64,000 nucleotides of DNA from Paramacrobiotus metropolitanus (taxonomy: Eukaryota; Tardigrada; Eutardigrada; Parachela; Macrobiotidae), in the NCBI RefSeq assembly GCF_019649055.1, contig NW_026570222.1, positions 2,480,001 to 2,544,000 on the forward strand. Reading direction: 5' to 3'. A model generated the notes under the pieces. It was not told where the DNA came from and ran no database searches. It saw nothing but the letters and a program-made list of their open reading frames with translations. Shown here in pieces: positions 1 through 11,102 of the stretch. A program made the position numbers and the translations under genes. The first letter of the stretch is position 1; each line of letters opens with the position of its first letter.

Positions 1-1
1 C

Positions 2-526
2 GCTAATGGCAAAAAGCGTCGACCGACGCCTACTGATTTGTCTTTTTCTGAGTTTCTGGTGTACAGTATGCGGACCGCATTACGATTAGCCAGAACAGTG
101 TCGGGCGTGTACCAGAAATCTCTCGAAGAATATCTCGAATATCTTGAATTTCTGACGGTGCGCTATCGCGACTACAACGATGAATCAGTTTTAAAATTTG
201 ACGATGAATTTCGCCGTCAGGCAGATTTTGAAAAGTTTGACCTTTCTAACGTGCAGGAACGTGCTATGTTGTGTGACAAATTTTTTCACGCAAAAACACG
301 TAGGAACGAAGAAAATACCAAAATTATTAAAAAGCAGCTTTTTCGTCCCTATAAACCACCAAAGCGGTACCGGCATGCATGTTGCTTTTTGTGGCAAGAT
401 AACCGCTGCACAGCAAACACGTGTTCCGGCTTCCCACACGTGTGTGGCCATTGTGGCGCCAACCACCAAGCCGTTAACTGTGGTAGAAGCGCAAACAATC
501 GCAACGCCGGTCCCAGTCACATGTAA
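2..526 (+). CDS. gag-like ORF of YR retroelement (5' truncated by window)
   Basis: The frame is open from base 2 to a stop at 526, so the true start lies outside. The protein is charged and ends in a cysteine/histidine-rich segment (residues about 113-150 of the visible ORF, with HVCGHCGANHQAVNC). This resembles the zinc-binding end of Ngaro/DIRS gag proteins. Its role would be to coat element RNA in a cytoplasmic particle. The following RT-containing frame overlaps this one in another frame, as is common in these elements. The assignment rests on position and the Cys/His cluster, since gag proteins evolve fast. Confidence 0.7.
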   Translation, partial: ANGKKRRPTPTDLSFSEFLVYSMRTALRLARTVSGVYQKSLEEYLEYLEFLTVRYRDYNDESVLKFDDEFRRQADFEKFDLSNVQERAMLCDKFFHAKTRRNEENTKIIKKQLFRPYKPPKRYRHACCFLWQDNRCTANTCSGFPHVCGHCGANHQAVNCGRSANNRNAGPSHM

Positions 527-2328
527 AGATTTACCCCTTGCCGCCGAAATTAACGCACCATCTTTGTTAATTGGCGGCAAGGCTGTGGCTGTTGACAGAG
601 ATCTCCTTCACAGGTGTTCTCTAACCCGTTCACTTAGTGTCTGGGAGAGAGAACTGCACTGCGACGAAGATGATGTCTTTATCTTAATGGGTATTGCAGA
701 AGGCTTCAAGCTGGTGTCTGATATTGATGTTATTGTACCGGCTTCTTGTGCTAATTATGTGAGCGCCTTGAATGATAGCACTAAGCCTCTGCTTGACAAA
801 CTTTTCGCGAAGAGATGAATATGGGACGTTTATCAAAACAAGCTCATAAACCAATTCGCGTGCATGCTATTGGCGCCGTTCCCAAGAAGGGATCATTAAT
901 TCCCAGGCCGATCACTGATTGCAGCCGGCCATTTGATTGCTCATTAAACTCGTACATTGAGGTAGAATCTTTCTCATTTGATTCTATCGATCTCGTACTT
1001 GAAATGGCTAAGCCGGGCTGTTATTTTGCGGTTACTGATATTAAGTCAGCATACCGCTGGGTGCCGTGTATCCGGCACATCGGCAGTTACAAGGGTTTAA
1101 GTGGCAGTTTGAAGGCGAAGAGGAAAGTTATTTCGTTGACAATTTCCTTTGTTTTGGTCTTTCCAATGCTCCACACATATTCAATCGTATCTCGAAATCG
1201 ATTGTACGCATGATGCAACGACGTGGGCATTTCGTTATTGCGTATTTAGATGATTTTTTAATAATAGCTTTCACACTTGAAGCTTGCCAAGCAGCCCAGC
1301 GGGATTTGATAAACCTGCTATTGTCGCTAGGTTTTGAAGTTAAAGCAGAAAAAATTGTAACCGCTACTCACCGTGTACAATTCTTGGGCTACATCATTGA
1401 TTCGATCAATGAGCGTCTAGAGTTACCGGCTGATAAAATAGCAGCTTTAACAGATTTGGCAAAATCGTACTCTTTAAAGCAGAAGCTGACAAAAAAAGAG
1501 CTACAGATTATTGCCGGCCACATGGCTTTTGCAAGTAAAGCTATCTATGGCGCCAGAACGTTTGCGCGTATGTTTTATGACTGCATCGCTAAGCTTCAAC
1601 GTCCTTGTGACCACCTAAGGTTAACAAAACTTCTTCGTAAAGAGTTAATTTGGTGGTACAAGTTTTCATCTACGGTCAATGGTTTATGCCCAATTACGTT
1701 GGGAAAAATTTGGCCTATTATGACGATCTCCACCGACGCATCGTTTTCCGGCTTCGGCGCAGTGTTTAACGGCCGCTGGTTAGCAGGTTGTTGGGCAGAT
1801 ATTATGGAGTCAGCTATTCCAACTGGCTTTAAGAGCAATTGGATGCTTTCACCAAAAATTAGCCCTGCGTTGCGCAAAAATATAAACTTTTTAGAGCTAA
1901 TCGCAGCATGTCTTCCGGTGCTGGTATGGGCACAGTATTTCTCTGGCTCCAAAGTTCTGATTCTCAGCGATAACACCCAGACTGTCGCCTTTATAAATAG
2001 AGGTAGCACAAAAAATGCTGAAGCTTTACTCTGGTTAAAAGCAGTTTACTACGCCAGTTTAAAATTTAATTTTCGCGTCGCGGCTGTACATTCAGCGGGT
2101 GTCACAAATGTATTAGCAGACGCGCTAAGTCGGTTAAGTGAATCCTCTATTCACGTAAACCGGTTTTTGCAAAGTTTTTTGAAGCCATTCCCTGGTCCGA
2201 GCTTACCGCAAAATGTTCTTCGTAGCTACCCAAACCCAGTATCTGGAACAACGATTGAAGGATTTGCAGATGCATGGGATGGCGAGCACCACGCAGCGCA
2301 CCCGTTTTTCTCAGTGGCGCCGTTTTGA
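510..2328 (+). CDS. Reverse transcriptase-RNase H of YR retroelement, frame-broken
   Basis: The region encodes the pol core in three consecutive frames: up to 818, 815-1213, and 1066-2328. RT signatures are AVPKKG, TDIKSAY with its catalytic Asp, CFGLSNAPHIF and the active-site box YLDDFL near base 1250. RNase H follows, with its four acidic residues visible in STDAS, FLELIA, LILSDN and LADALSR. No methyltransferase domain follows RNase H. The breaks near 800-818 and 1065-1075 each look like a single-base change inside conserved sequence. They are therefore decay or sequencing error and not programmed frameshifts. The 3' end overlaps the recombinase ORF by about 115 bases in another frame, which is normal for the group. 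Confidence 0.85.
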
Positions 2329-3187
2329 AAATTTTTGCCGCGTTCATAACTTACGGGCATTACCGTCTTCGGTCCACACCGTATGCTTATATATATCGTA
2401 CCTTTCTCGCATGCTACAGTATACTTCCATAATTAATTACATTAACAGTGTAGCTGCTTATCATAATTTCCACGGCTATGATTCGCCGAATTTAACGCAT
2501 TTTACAATCAAACGCGCGTTACGTGGAGTTCAGCGGCAGCGCTGTGAACTCCCACTACGGCGGCGCACAATAACAGTAGACGATCTCTATGCAATACATA
2601 ACCAGCTGACTAAATTGCCCCGACGTGTTCGCTATTGCTTTTGGGCAGCTTGCTTAATTGCATTCTTTTCCCTGTTACGATCGTCCAATTTATTTTTTAA
2701 TGATCGTGGGTTGCACTTAACAATGGGTGATGTAAATTTCGGCAAAAACGTGACAGAGCTCACGGTAAAACAGCTTAAAACTAATAAGTTTAAAAGCTGC
2801 ACGGTACGCATTCCGATTCCAAAATTGCCCGCATCACATCCGTTGTGTCCAACTAATGCGATTAATACTGCGGTTACTAAGCTGCCTTTCTCCCCAGACC
2901 GCGCATTATTGTCTTATATTCGTCATAATTCCGTTGTTGCTTTGTCCGCCAGTAGGTTCAACTCACTTTTACGGACAGCCTTACGCCATGCCGGCCTACC
3001 AACAACAAATGTATCTGCACACTCCTTTCGGCGGGGCGCAGCAACCTGTGCCCATTCACTGGATGTACCCGCAGATGTACTGAAGGCGCAAGGCAACTGG
3101 AGAAGCCGCTGCTTTGAACGCTATGTATCACGGGATTTCGACTTACGGCTACAGTTCTCCACCATCATATCGTCTCATCTCTCCTGA
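2213..3187 (+). CDS. Tyrosine recombinase of YR retroelement
   Basis: The ORF is 324 residues and uninterrupted. It has an N-terminal SAM-like DNA-binding half and a C-terminal catalytic half. The catalytic set is present: Arg156 in SLLRSSNL, His270 and Arg273 in HSFRRG, Trp in QGNW, and the nucleophile Tyr304 in FERYVS. The enzyme would integrate the circular cDNA of the element without target-site duplication. The start is uncertain because the ORF begins inside the RT frame. Conserved sequence begins near residue 20 at LQMHGMAS, where internal ATGs exist. The stop lies about 40 bases before the first 3' repeat. Confidence 0.9.
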   Translation: MFFVATQTQYLEQRLKDLQMHGMASTTQRTRFSQWRRFENFCRVHNLRALPSSVHTVCLYISYLSRMLQYTSIINYINSVAAYHNFHGYDSPNLTHFTIKRALRGVQRQRCELPLRRRTITVDDLYAIHNQLTKLPRRVRYCFWAACLIAFFSLLRSSNLFFNDRGLHLTMGDVNFGKNVTELTVKQLKTNKFKSCTVRIPIPKLPASHPLCPTNAINTAVTKLPFSPDRALLSYIRHNSVVALSASRFNSLLRTALRHAGLPTTNVSAHSFRRGAATCAHSLDVPADVLKAQGNWRSRCFERYVSRDFDLRLQFSTIISSHLS

Positions 3188-3228
3188 ACTGGTTTGGTTT
3201 GTGTTTTTCTTTGTTCTCTGGGCGTTTT

Positions 3229-3366
3229 GAGGTTTCCGGTTGCACCCTCGGTACAACCGCCCTGTTTTGTTGTTTTTGTATGGTATTTCATATGCTCAGA
3301 ATTAAATGCCGAACGAGAGAAAAACCGTCGTGTTGTTTGTTGCTTCTGCGTACGCGATACAATAAT
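3229..3366 (+). repeat. Split direct repeat B1 of the retroelement
   Basis: This 138-bp unit starts at GAGGTTTCCGGTTGC and ends at GATACAATAAT. It recurs almost exactly at 3615-3754. A first B copy, then an A2 segment, then a second B copy is the classic 3' end of Ngaro/PAT elements. Confidence 0.9.
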
Positions 3367-3614
3367 AGCCAAAGGTTACTGCGTAACCTGTGCAATTATT
3401 GGCAGCGTGTAGCCATTGGTCATCTGGGAGTGCAGGATTATGCTCCGCCCCAGGAAGACCATATAAATATCCGCTCGGGAAGTTTCCCTCTCAACGATCT
3501 TTTAGTTTGGTTTTGCGCTGCCAAGTTATAGTCCTAGAGACATTGATACCGCAGCGTAGAGTGCTAGTTTTTGATCTTCCCGCCATCCCTCCCTTACCAA
3601 TGTCCACTGGTGTG
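3367..3614 (+). repeat. Spacer between B copies, expected A2 repeat
   Basis: This is about 248 bp between the two B copies. By the A1-ORFs-B1-A2-B2 layout of Ngaro elements it should match the 5' end of the same element (A1), which lies outside this window. The match cannot be tested here. Confidence 0.6.
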
Positions 3615-3754
3615 GAGGTTTCCGGTTGCACCCTCGGTACAACCGCCCTGTTTTGTTGTTTTTTGTATGGTATTTCATATGCTCAGAATTAAATGCCGAA
3701 CGAGAGAAAAAACCGTCGTGTTGTTTGTTGCTTCTGCGTACGCGATACAATAAT
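3615..3754 (+). repeat. Split direct repeat B2, 3' end of the retroelement
   Basis: This is the second copy of the 138-bp unit. It is 140 bp because one T-run and one A-run are each longer by one base. Otherwise it reads the same as 3229-3366. Its end near 3754 marks the right border of the element. Confidence 0.88.
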
Positions 3755-4786
3755 GTAGTAGAATTAAACAGTTATTCTCTGCTTAGATAAAACTAAGCGT
3801 GCACCAAACTGCTAGAGTATTATTATTATTTGCAAATCATACAGAGTACAAAGTGTACTTATCACAACTTAAAGCAGTGATGATGATACCGTGCTCATGC
3901 TAGCTTACTATACCACCTGTTTTTGCGTTACCAAGAAGCTTCCCCTTGATATCGTTAGTAATTTTTGAGGTGTAAATATCAGTGCACGTGCACTCGTATT
4001 ATTATTGGTTATTATTTTATACATATGTTGCAGCTACTTAATTAACTGCGGCAAGCGGTTTTTTGATTTTGAGCAGACGCTTGAAGAAGTTGCGCATGCT
4101 GTCATTGTTGGGGCTACTAGTAGTTAATCTGATGCTAACCATTTGGTACTTTGTGTTCTGTATTTTAATTAAATCACGGTAATTTCTCAGATAATACGAC
4201 TATTATCTTGGGGAAAACTTGATGTGCGTATCAGGTATTACGGCTGTCTAATTGTAAATAACGCAATCTTTAAAAAATTACTTATTAGTATCGCTATATG
4301 TAAGTATTTCCAATATTCTAAAATTTAATTAACGGTTGAATGGTGGAGACAGTGCATCATAAAATGTACATGCACAAAAGTACGTAATTTTGCTAGATCC
4401 CTAATTGTTTAAATCTTTCTCCAAGCTGGTCTCACGCACCATGGAAAATAAACAAAAGAGTCTGTCTGATTCCGCCAGAAGCAGACAGTTCTTTGCCTCT
4501 GTTTTCCTTTCTGTCGCGGATTATGCGATGATTACAAAGTTTTGGGCGTCGCGTTTTTCAAATAGTTAACAAACCTTGACATCACAAAAAAGTACGGTAT
4601 CATAATACGGAAGATTAATAGTCAATATAACGGCGGCACGCTTTTAGCACTCAGTGCGAACGTGCTTTATATTGTCAACTGCACATTGTCTGTTAGACAC
4701 TTTCAAAATTTACTGCGAACAACACGCCTGCAATATCTAAAATGAGTGAAAAATATTAAGTCATTGTTAATTAATCATAAAATAAC
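3755..4786. other. Non-coding stretch right of the retroelement
   Basis: About 1 kb of A+T-rich DNA with scattered stops in all frames. I see no gene, RNA gene or clear repeat in it. Confidence 0.5.
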
Positions 4787-5425
4787 TCACAAGTGCGCTG
4801 AATGAGCGAAGATTTCGGTCAGAAGGAAAATACCAAAAAACGCATACGCCTGCGCACGATTACAAGTATTGTACTTGCATTGCAGTGCGCCGCAATACCG
4901 GTACCTAAATAAATCGTTTTCCGGCAGCGTTAACGCATCTTTTATTCGCTTTTGACGAGAGTGGAAAATTATTTTTACCAGTAAATTTTTTGGTTCTGTA
5001 GAACAGATTTTGTACATGCACCTAGTTCGTTTACCGTTCTCGCGATCATCAAATTCCGCGTCTGTGAACGGATGTAGAGATATTCTGGTACTGTCATGAT
5101 CGTCGCTTATCTCTGATTTTGGCTCGTTCGGATCATCAGTTCGGGTTTCTTCTTTCTTCCGTCTTCTTCGATGTCTCCTGGGCGCTTTGTTTCCGCTATT
5201 TTGTTTGATTTGATTTTGCTTAAAATATAAATCCGCGTAGACATAAGATAATAAAAAAATGCCAATGACCACAATATCAGCCGCTATCCATCCGAATGCA
5301 TGTATATTTCCGCCGTAATGAACCAGGTACCAATCTAAAATCACCGCCTGAAGGGTCAAAATAACAACACTGGACGTTCGCAAAAAGAATTCCGTTACGG
5401 TCGGCCGAGGAAGTTTACAAAACAT
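4787..5425 (-). CDS. Predicted two-pass membrane protein, unknown family
   Basis: A single-exon ORF of 212 residues, starting at the ATG at 5425. The upstream GTG start is not needed. Two hydrophobic segments lie near residues 18-36 (SSVVILTLQAVILDWYLV) and 45-65 (GWIAADIVVIGIFLLSYVYA). A very basic patch follows (RRHRRRRKK, about residues 84-92), then an acidic Ser/Asp/Glu-rich stretch. The last 40 residues are less convincing and may be read-through of an intron, since GT donors exist near 5030 and 4980. I do not recognise the family. The basic patch after the second segment suggests a cytosolic tail by the positive-inside rule. Confidence 0.45.
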   Translation of the reverse strand: MFCKLPRPTVTEFFLRTSSVVILTLQAVILDWYLVHYGGNIHAFGWIAADIVVIGIFLLSYVYADLYFKQNQIKQNSGNKAPRRHRRRRKKEETRTDDPNEPKSEISDDHDSTRISLHPFTDAEFDDRENGKRTRCMYKICSTEPKNLLVKIIFHSRQKRIKDALTLPENDLFRYRYCGALQCKYNTCNRAQAYAFFGIFLLTEIFAHSAHL

Positions 5426-7276
5426 TTGCACAGTTTAAATTGAAGTTTCGTTTTGATTAATCCAGGTTGCCCTTAGAATACCCCCATTTGCGCACTTAAT
5501 TATAATATCACACGTTATGCCATTAATAGCGATGCACTTAACTTGTTTGAAAGAGAAGACACACCTTGCAAACGCTTTCTGTGTGTGATTCCGCATTTTT
5601 TCTTAAACAAGTGTTGACTGTTAGCTCAAAGTACCAACGTACCTAGTATGCGTCAGGCGGGACCGAAGGAAGAGAATCAATATTAAACGAAACGCGCACA
5701 TGCCGGTGATTATCCGGTATTTTGGATCGTGATTCATCCTTGACAATTCATTGACGGCTAGTTGCCGCAAAAAGTGTAGACGCTACAGAAACATGTTTCT
5801 GTTCATATGTACAATTCTGAAAAATGATGTACATGAAGTATATTATTTTGTACAGAAACAAACCTGTACAGGTTTTTCAGAATCCAAACCAATGCACCGT
5901 AAAGCAAATGCTAGAAAATTTGTAAACAGCGTCGAGCACATCATGATCGTGATAATCTTTACAATAACTGAGAAATTTAAAACCGGGAAACTAAAGAGAC
6001 TTGCACATATCAGTCGCGACCACACATGCGAGCCAAATATACAAATACAATACGCACCGTAATTCATACAGTATTTCCATGCATTTTAAATATCGTCTTA
6101 AAATTTGTACTTGCGTCTTGCACTCATCTAACGGGGTGTACCGTTTACCGTAGGGTTTACCGTAATGCTTAAGTTAAAAAATATGCGAAATGCACAATTG
6201 TTATCACTTCCAGTGGCTCACCAATTAATTATAAAGTTTCAAGGGCAGTGTGCCACTTTTTATGTTTGTCAACACCTCCATAAGACGCGCGCAATCGAAA
6301 TGACAAGCATCGTCGTGCATACGGTGAAACAAATACTGTACGGTAGATCTATGCACGTATAACGTGTTTGCGAAGTCCGAAAACTTATAATTGTTGGGAA
6401 ACGTTGCGAATCAGCACATATTATGCAAGGTCGAAGACAATGCACAACAGTTATGTGGGAAACACAATTAATCAAATTGCTCTTAGTTTGTTGACCATAC
6501 GGTAAAAATGTACAGTAAGAACAGTGCGCACAAACTGCGTTTTTCATAATCAGTAATGACAAATGTGCTCATATCGCGATTGTTTTTGACGTTTGAGGGC
6601 AGTTTTAAAAATTTTAATTTTTGAAGCGTAGAGAGGTGTGTGGTGCGTTGGTAACAGCATTAATTATGCACAAAGCACAACCTAAACAGCGATTACTGAT
6701 TTGGTCTTTTGTCCGACCTTTGCCGCTTAAACCGAGCCCAAATAAAAATGTATATCGTGTATCAAGTATTTAAATATGTAACACAAAGGTTTTACTTACA
6801 AAATTGAAAAGGAGGCGCCCTTTTGTACAAATTTTACCTCGAAAAGACAACTCTCGTTTGGTTGACAGCGCATGGAAGATCATTCTAAAATAAACTGTAA
6901 GATATACTTAGCCAGTAATTAGCCGGTGACAGATTTCATTTGCATATTTTACAAAATAAAACTTTTCAGAATCAGAACATATCCGTATCAACAACATAGC
7001 TAAATGCATTCCATCGCATTGGTAATGGTATGCAAAACGGTCTAAAAGTTATGCTACAGTACATAGCTGGTTGAGGTAACCCTTATTAATTTCAATCGAA
7101 GTAAATCGGTTATTATTTAGCTATAAACAAACAAACAAGGCGAAGCATTTACAGTGCGTGTTTTCCAGTTGACCAAAACTGTACACTCGTACGCTGTAGG
7201 CAGAAAGCCTGCTAACCGTTGACTTGGAGAAGCCTTGTGGACATGCTGAAACCAGCAGGCGATTTTAAAAACTGTT
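5426..7276. other. Intergenic region with no supported gene
   Basis: Only short ORFs occur on both strands, without family resemblance or consistent splice signals. One minus-strand stretch (about 6065-5870) is hydrophobic and ends in a possible GT donor, but no partner exon was found. Confidence 0.4.
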
Positions 7277-7311
7277 GTGATCTTTATGTCGATTGTTGCT
7301 TCTGTCACTGA

Positions 7312-7370
7312 GTTCTGTGTTATTATTATAATTCTGTGTTATTATTATTATTCTGTGTTATTGTTATCTA
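7312..7370 (+). repeat. Short tandem repeat, about 20-bp unit
   Basis: Three imperfect copies of TTCTGTGTTATTATTAT stand in a row. It is a microsatellite-like tract with no clear function. Confidence 0.7.
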
Positions 7371-7380
7371 CTAATTACAG

Positions 7381-8047
7381 CACTTATACTAATATCTACG
7401 GCACGGGTACATCATGCTGTGTTGTACAGGATCACAATACCTGCGCCATTAAAATTATAAAAGATTTTTTAGAAAAAAATCCCGGTTTACAGAAAAAGAA
7501 TAAAAAAAACGTTGACATAAAAAATCTACGGAAACGGTGATTGAAAGCGAATTGGGAAAGCATATAGACTCCTTTTATCTCGCGCCACCAACACCAACAA
7601 GAAAATTTTCAGTCGATTTTAAATTATGGTACTGTAACACCAAGCTACCTTACAAACTGCTGCAGTACCAACCTTTGCATGGAAATCAAGTAGGTATACT
7701 AGCTAAGTATACTTACATATCCGTTGCACACAATAAAAATTAATATCTGATGTATGTGATTGACGCCGACTGAGTTGCTACCACCAATCAAAAACTTTCA
7801 ATTCAAAATTCAAAAGAGCTGCTCTTATGCTAGCGTAATTGTTGCAGTAGTTCTCGCATTACACCATCTTGACGGAGAAGATTGTTACGAAGAGTTAAAA
7901 AGCTGCCATCAATTATTGAAAGCTATACTTTTCCGTCGATCCAATTTTGTTACCGCAAACGCAAAACAGCTCCATAAGCAGGTAGACAAAGGAAATGCAC
8001 GCTTGAACATAATCAGCGGTAATGATGAAAACGTAATCTTACCGTAA
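7381..8047 (+). other. Possible exons or decayed gene, frame-broken
   Basis: Two overlapping frames read protein-like sequence without a stop for 150-160 bases each. The first is lysine-rich and ends at about 7540. The second ends at a good donor, CAA|GTAGGT, at 7689. A third segment (about 7850-8047) follows a TTGCAG acceptor and reads HHLDGEDCYEELKSCHQLL. The phases of the three do not join, so this is either a decayed gene or one with indels. No family is recognised. Confidence 0.25.
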
Positions 8048-8174
8048 TATCATCAGCTATTAGAAAATAATGTGAATATACAGACAGTAATGGCAACAAG
8101 AGCAATCGCTCGTTCGTCGATTGACAGGTGCATAGCGAGCGATTTGTCTAATTTGATAGGATTCCCTTGAACCG

Positions 8175-8182
8175 TATATAAA
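8175..8182 (+). promoter_or_regulatory. TATA box of the secreted Thr/Pro-rich gene
   Basis: A perfect TATATAAA lies 138 bases before the start codon at 8320, at a sensible distance for a short 5' UTR. Confidence 0.5.
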
Positions 8183-8319
8183 CCCGCTCACACATTTTTT
8201 AGAAAGCTGTGGCTGTTTCCATTATCGCAACTTATCATTAAGTGTAGGGAGTAAGCACCCATATATATTACATCCAATCTTCTATATTCACTCATAAAAG
8301 AAAAGCATTTCAATCTGCC

Positions 8320-10417
8320 ATGATTTCCGGGAAAGTTATCGCGTTGTTGCTGATCGCCAGATTTGCTGTCGGTAGGAAATTTTTGTTTACTTTCCATCTA
8401 CATAATTTGCAAGTTCGGATAGCTAAATTGTGCGATAATTTACTATTGTAGCATGCATTTTAAAATATTGTAAACGCAAAAATTAAAATTTTCTCGCATT
8501 TCAACACATACATATTTTTTATTTGCTATAATTACTTATTATCATCCGCTGTCAGCTTTGATTTTATCGGAACTTTACGTACCTTACATACAGACTACGT
8601 ACTTTACGTACTTGACTTACCTCTCTAGTTTTATTCGTGCACCAAAAGGGCATAGTTTCGGTGTACATGTAATACTTTGTGTCTGATTCCGTAATAACCA
8701 AGTGTGACATACACAGCGGTAATGCGTTCCCACGGGTAGTATGCCGTGGGAAGGTGCGCTATTGAACACACACCAGCAAGGTCCAGATAGGTAGTCATTG
8801 TAGTTATGTAGGATGCGCAATACACCCGACCATGTTTACGAGAACTGATTGGCAGCTACATTTTTGGACTGTAATTCTATGTCAACCTTACGTGTACGCA
8901 ATTCTTCAGCACAAAACGACGTAAAGTGCACCCCGGATGGATGGAGAGCGATTGGTAAAAACGGTATGTGCGTGAGCACAGATGACCTTGACGCCAAATG
9001 TTCCGACAAGGAAGTCAGTGCATCCCGAGTGGATTGTATGGGTTTCGATGGCGCATGGTGCTGTTACGGTAAGCCCTATTAAATTCCGTTACGTTAGAAG
9101 TGCAGACTTCTGAGTTGTTCTTTAGTAATTTGCGGTGTTGTAATACCTTAGTGTCAAAAGACATTATTTTTTGCAGCTAGACTAACATATTCACTAGTCA
9201 CAATGTCGGTGTATAATTACTGTACTGTAATCCTATCGGCTATCATCTACAGACGTCCTTAATTTACCCACCGGCGGATTCTTTGAACTGTCGATTAAAA
9301 CACTGAATGTTAAGATGTTAACGTGAAAGCGATACAATGCGAAGATTACCTAACAATTTTTGCGGTTCCTACATAGTGCCCTTACCAAAAGCCAACTCGG
9401 CCATGAAAGTCAATGTCAAGCAGGCCATGGCCCCGTCGGCTGGCTCATACAATTATGGCACCACCTCTGTGGTGACTGTGCCACCGCCACCTCCTCCCCC
9501 AACCACCGCTTATACTCCAGCACCGCCAGCGAGCACGACCACCCCGGCGCCCCCGCCACCCACCACCACTACCCCATGACCCGCCTCCTCCACCGCTGCT
9601 TAGCATGCTCCAGCTACGCCGCTAGCACGACTACCCCGGCGCCCCCGCCACCCACCACCACCTATGCCACCACCACGACGATGACCACTACTACAATGAC
9701 GCCAGACTACTGCCTGCACTGCTATTCGTTGATCCGCCGCCACCGCGATTGACGTTCTGATATATGCTGCCATGATGACCGAACGGTGGGCGCCATGCTG
9801 CCGCGTTTTCTTTACTGTGCTTGCACCACTTTCTACCGCCGCCATGCCCGCCGCCTGACGTACGCTGCGGAACTGGCTGGATATAAAGGTATATACTTCT
9901 GCACCCTATGCCGCCACTGCCGGTGATACCACACGTTGATGCGGACCGCCGGCGACTACCTACACTGCTCTTTCGCTGATGACCACCTGACGTTGGTGGG
10001 CCTAGCGACAACATGCCACCACCGCCAATGACCACCACAAGCGGGACCGCGCCGGCGACCATACCACTACCACTGCGCCAGTACCACCATGACGATATCA
10101 ACGACAGCTATACTACCACTACGCCGATGACCACCACAACCATGACACCGACAACTACCACCTACGCCCAAACCACCACCACCACGCCAAAGGTCGTCGT
10201 AACGACGTATGCCACTGCTAGCCCCATAACCGTAACCGTAACACCCATGCCGGTAACCACAACGACCCCGACGGTGACCATGACTCCGGGAGCCACCACC
10301 ACCTACGCTGCATATGCATCGGCTAACAAGATGGCATCTGGGGACAAGGTGTCCGTCGGTGGCAGTGCTAATGTTGCCTCGGCAGCCAAACGCATCCATC
10401 GTATTCGTGTCAAGTAA
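8320..10417 (+). CDS. Secreted six-cysteine and Thr/Pro-rich (mucin-like) protein, frame-broken
   Basis: Exon 1 (8320-8371) encodes a signal peptide, MISGKVIALLLIARFAV, and ends at G|GTAGGA. Exon 2 (8910-9068) joins in phase and carries six cysteines in about 50 residues (KCTPDGW, GMC, AKC, VDCMGF, WCC). Exon 3 starts at 9377 after ACATAG, in phase, and becomes Pro/Thr-rich (VTVPPPPPPPTTAYTPAP). It meets TGA at 9577. The stretch 9580-10012 still holds Thr/Pro repeats but in shifting frames. From 10013 an open frame of Thr/Pro repeats (TTTTMTPTTTTYAQ) runs to a basic C-terminus ending at 10417. The product would be secreted, perhaps into cuticle or mucus. It is unclear whether the breaks are real. 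I know no named family for the Cys module. Confidence 0.6.
9500..10300 (+). repeat. Imperfect Thr/Pro-coding repeats
   Basis: ACC- and CCG-rich units recur. A 40-base unit containing CCGGCGCCCCCGCCACCCAC appears near 9545 and again near 9635. Similar ATGACCACCAC blocks recur up to 10300. This explains both the mucin-like product and its liability to length change. Confidence 0.65.
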
Positions 10418-11102
10418 GCCTGGAGGACTACCGGAAGTATTCTACCTGGCGAAAGCCGTTCCTTAACAGTCACCGGTCGTGCAGTGTCTTACCATGATCT
10501 GATTTTTTATACTAATTTATGAAAGCAGTTTTCTAATTAGCTACCGAGAAGAGAGAATTAATTATTTAAGTTATGGCGACGAAAAATGGGAGCCCCTCGC
10601 TCGTGCTGGAATCGAACACGCAATAGTTTTGTATACTTTCAGTTTCCTTGTGAAGCAAAAAAATTTGAATAAGAATTTTTTGTCATAAAGAATGCACAAC
10701 ATGGTACCAGTTGACAAACTAATAGAAGAATTACGTACATAATTACATTAGTAATAATAAGTTCTGACGAGATGTTGTTGTCAAGGTCAAGGTTCGATCC
10801 TTGCCTCGAGCTCAGGTGAACACAGGAATTGTCAAGTACGAAGTTAAGGTTGCATTCATGCGCTGTATGCAGACTGATAAACAGCAGACAAGCGATGGTG
10901 CTAAAATTTGCGCAAGACAAGCAGCGCACAGGACAATCCAGGATAAACGGCATAAACAATAAAAAAAACTCATAAAAAAATCAGATTTTGCAACCGACAT
11001 TACTTTGGTGCAAACATGCGCAAAGATCACGGCTGGATGATAATTTTTTTAAGGAGAAGAGCTTTTTATATGAAAGGGAGAATAGCAAATTAGCCATTTT
11101 AA
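10418..11102. other. Intergenic region before V-ATPase D
   Basis: No gene is seen. Two short tRNA T-arm-like motifs (GGTTCGATCC near 10790, and TTCGATTCC on the minus strand near 10610) occur without the rest of a tRNA. Confidence 0.4.

Larger units (their letters stand above)
1..3754 (+). mobile_element. Ngaro-type tyrosine-recombinase retrotransposon, 3' part
   Basis: The order is gag-like ORF, reverse transcriptase plus RNase H, tyrosine recombinase, then a 138-bp repeat, a spacer and a second copy of that repeat. YR retroelements use a recombinase instead of a DDE integrase. The split direct-repeat end fits the Ngaro/PAT type rather than DIRS, whose ends are inverted. No methyltransferase domain is seen between RNase H and recombinase, which favours Ngaro. 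The gag frame is already open at base 2, so the 5' end and the A1 repeat lie outside the window. At least two frame breaks in RT suggest an inactive copy or sequence errors. Confidence 0.88.

Noticed and set aside
10590-10810. tRNA T-arm-like boxes (GGTTCGATCC near 10790, TTCGATTCC on the minus strand)
   Set aside because: No acceptor stem, D-arm or anticodon arm fits around either, so they are not called as tRNA genes or as a SINE.
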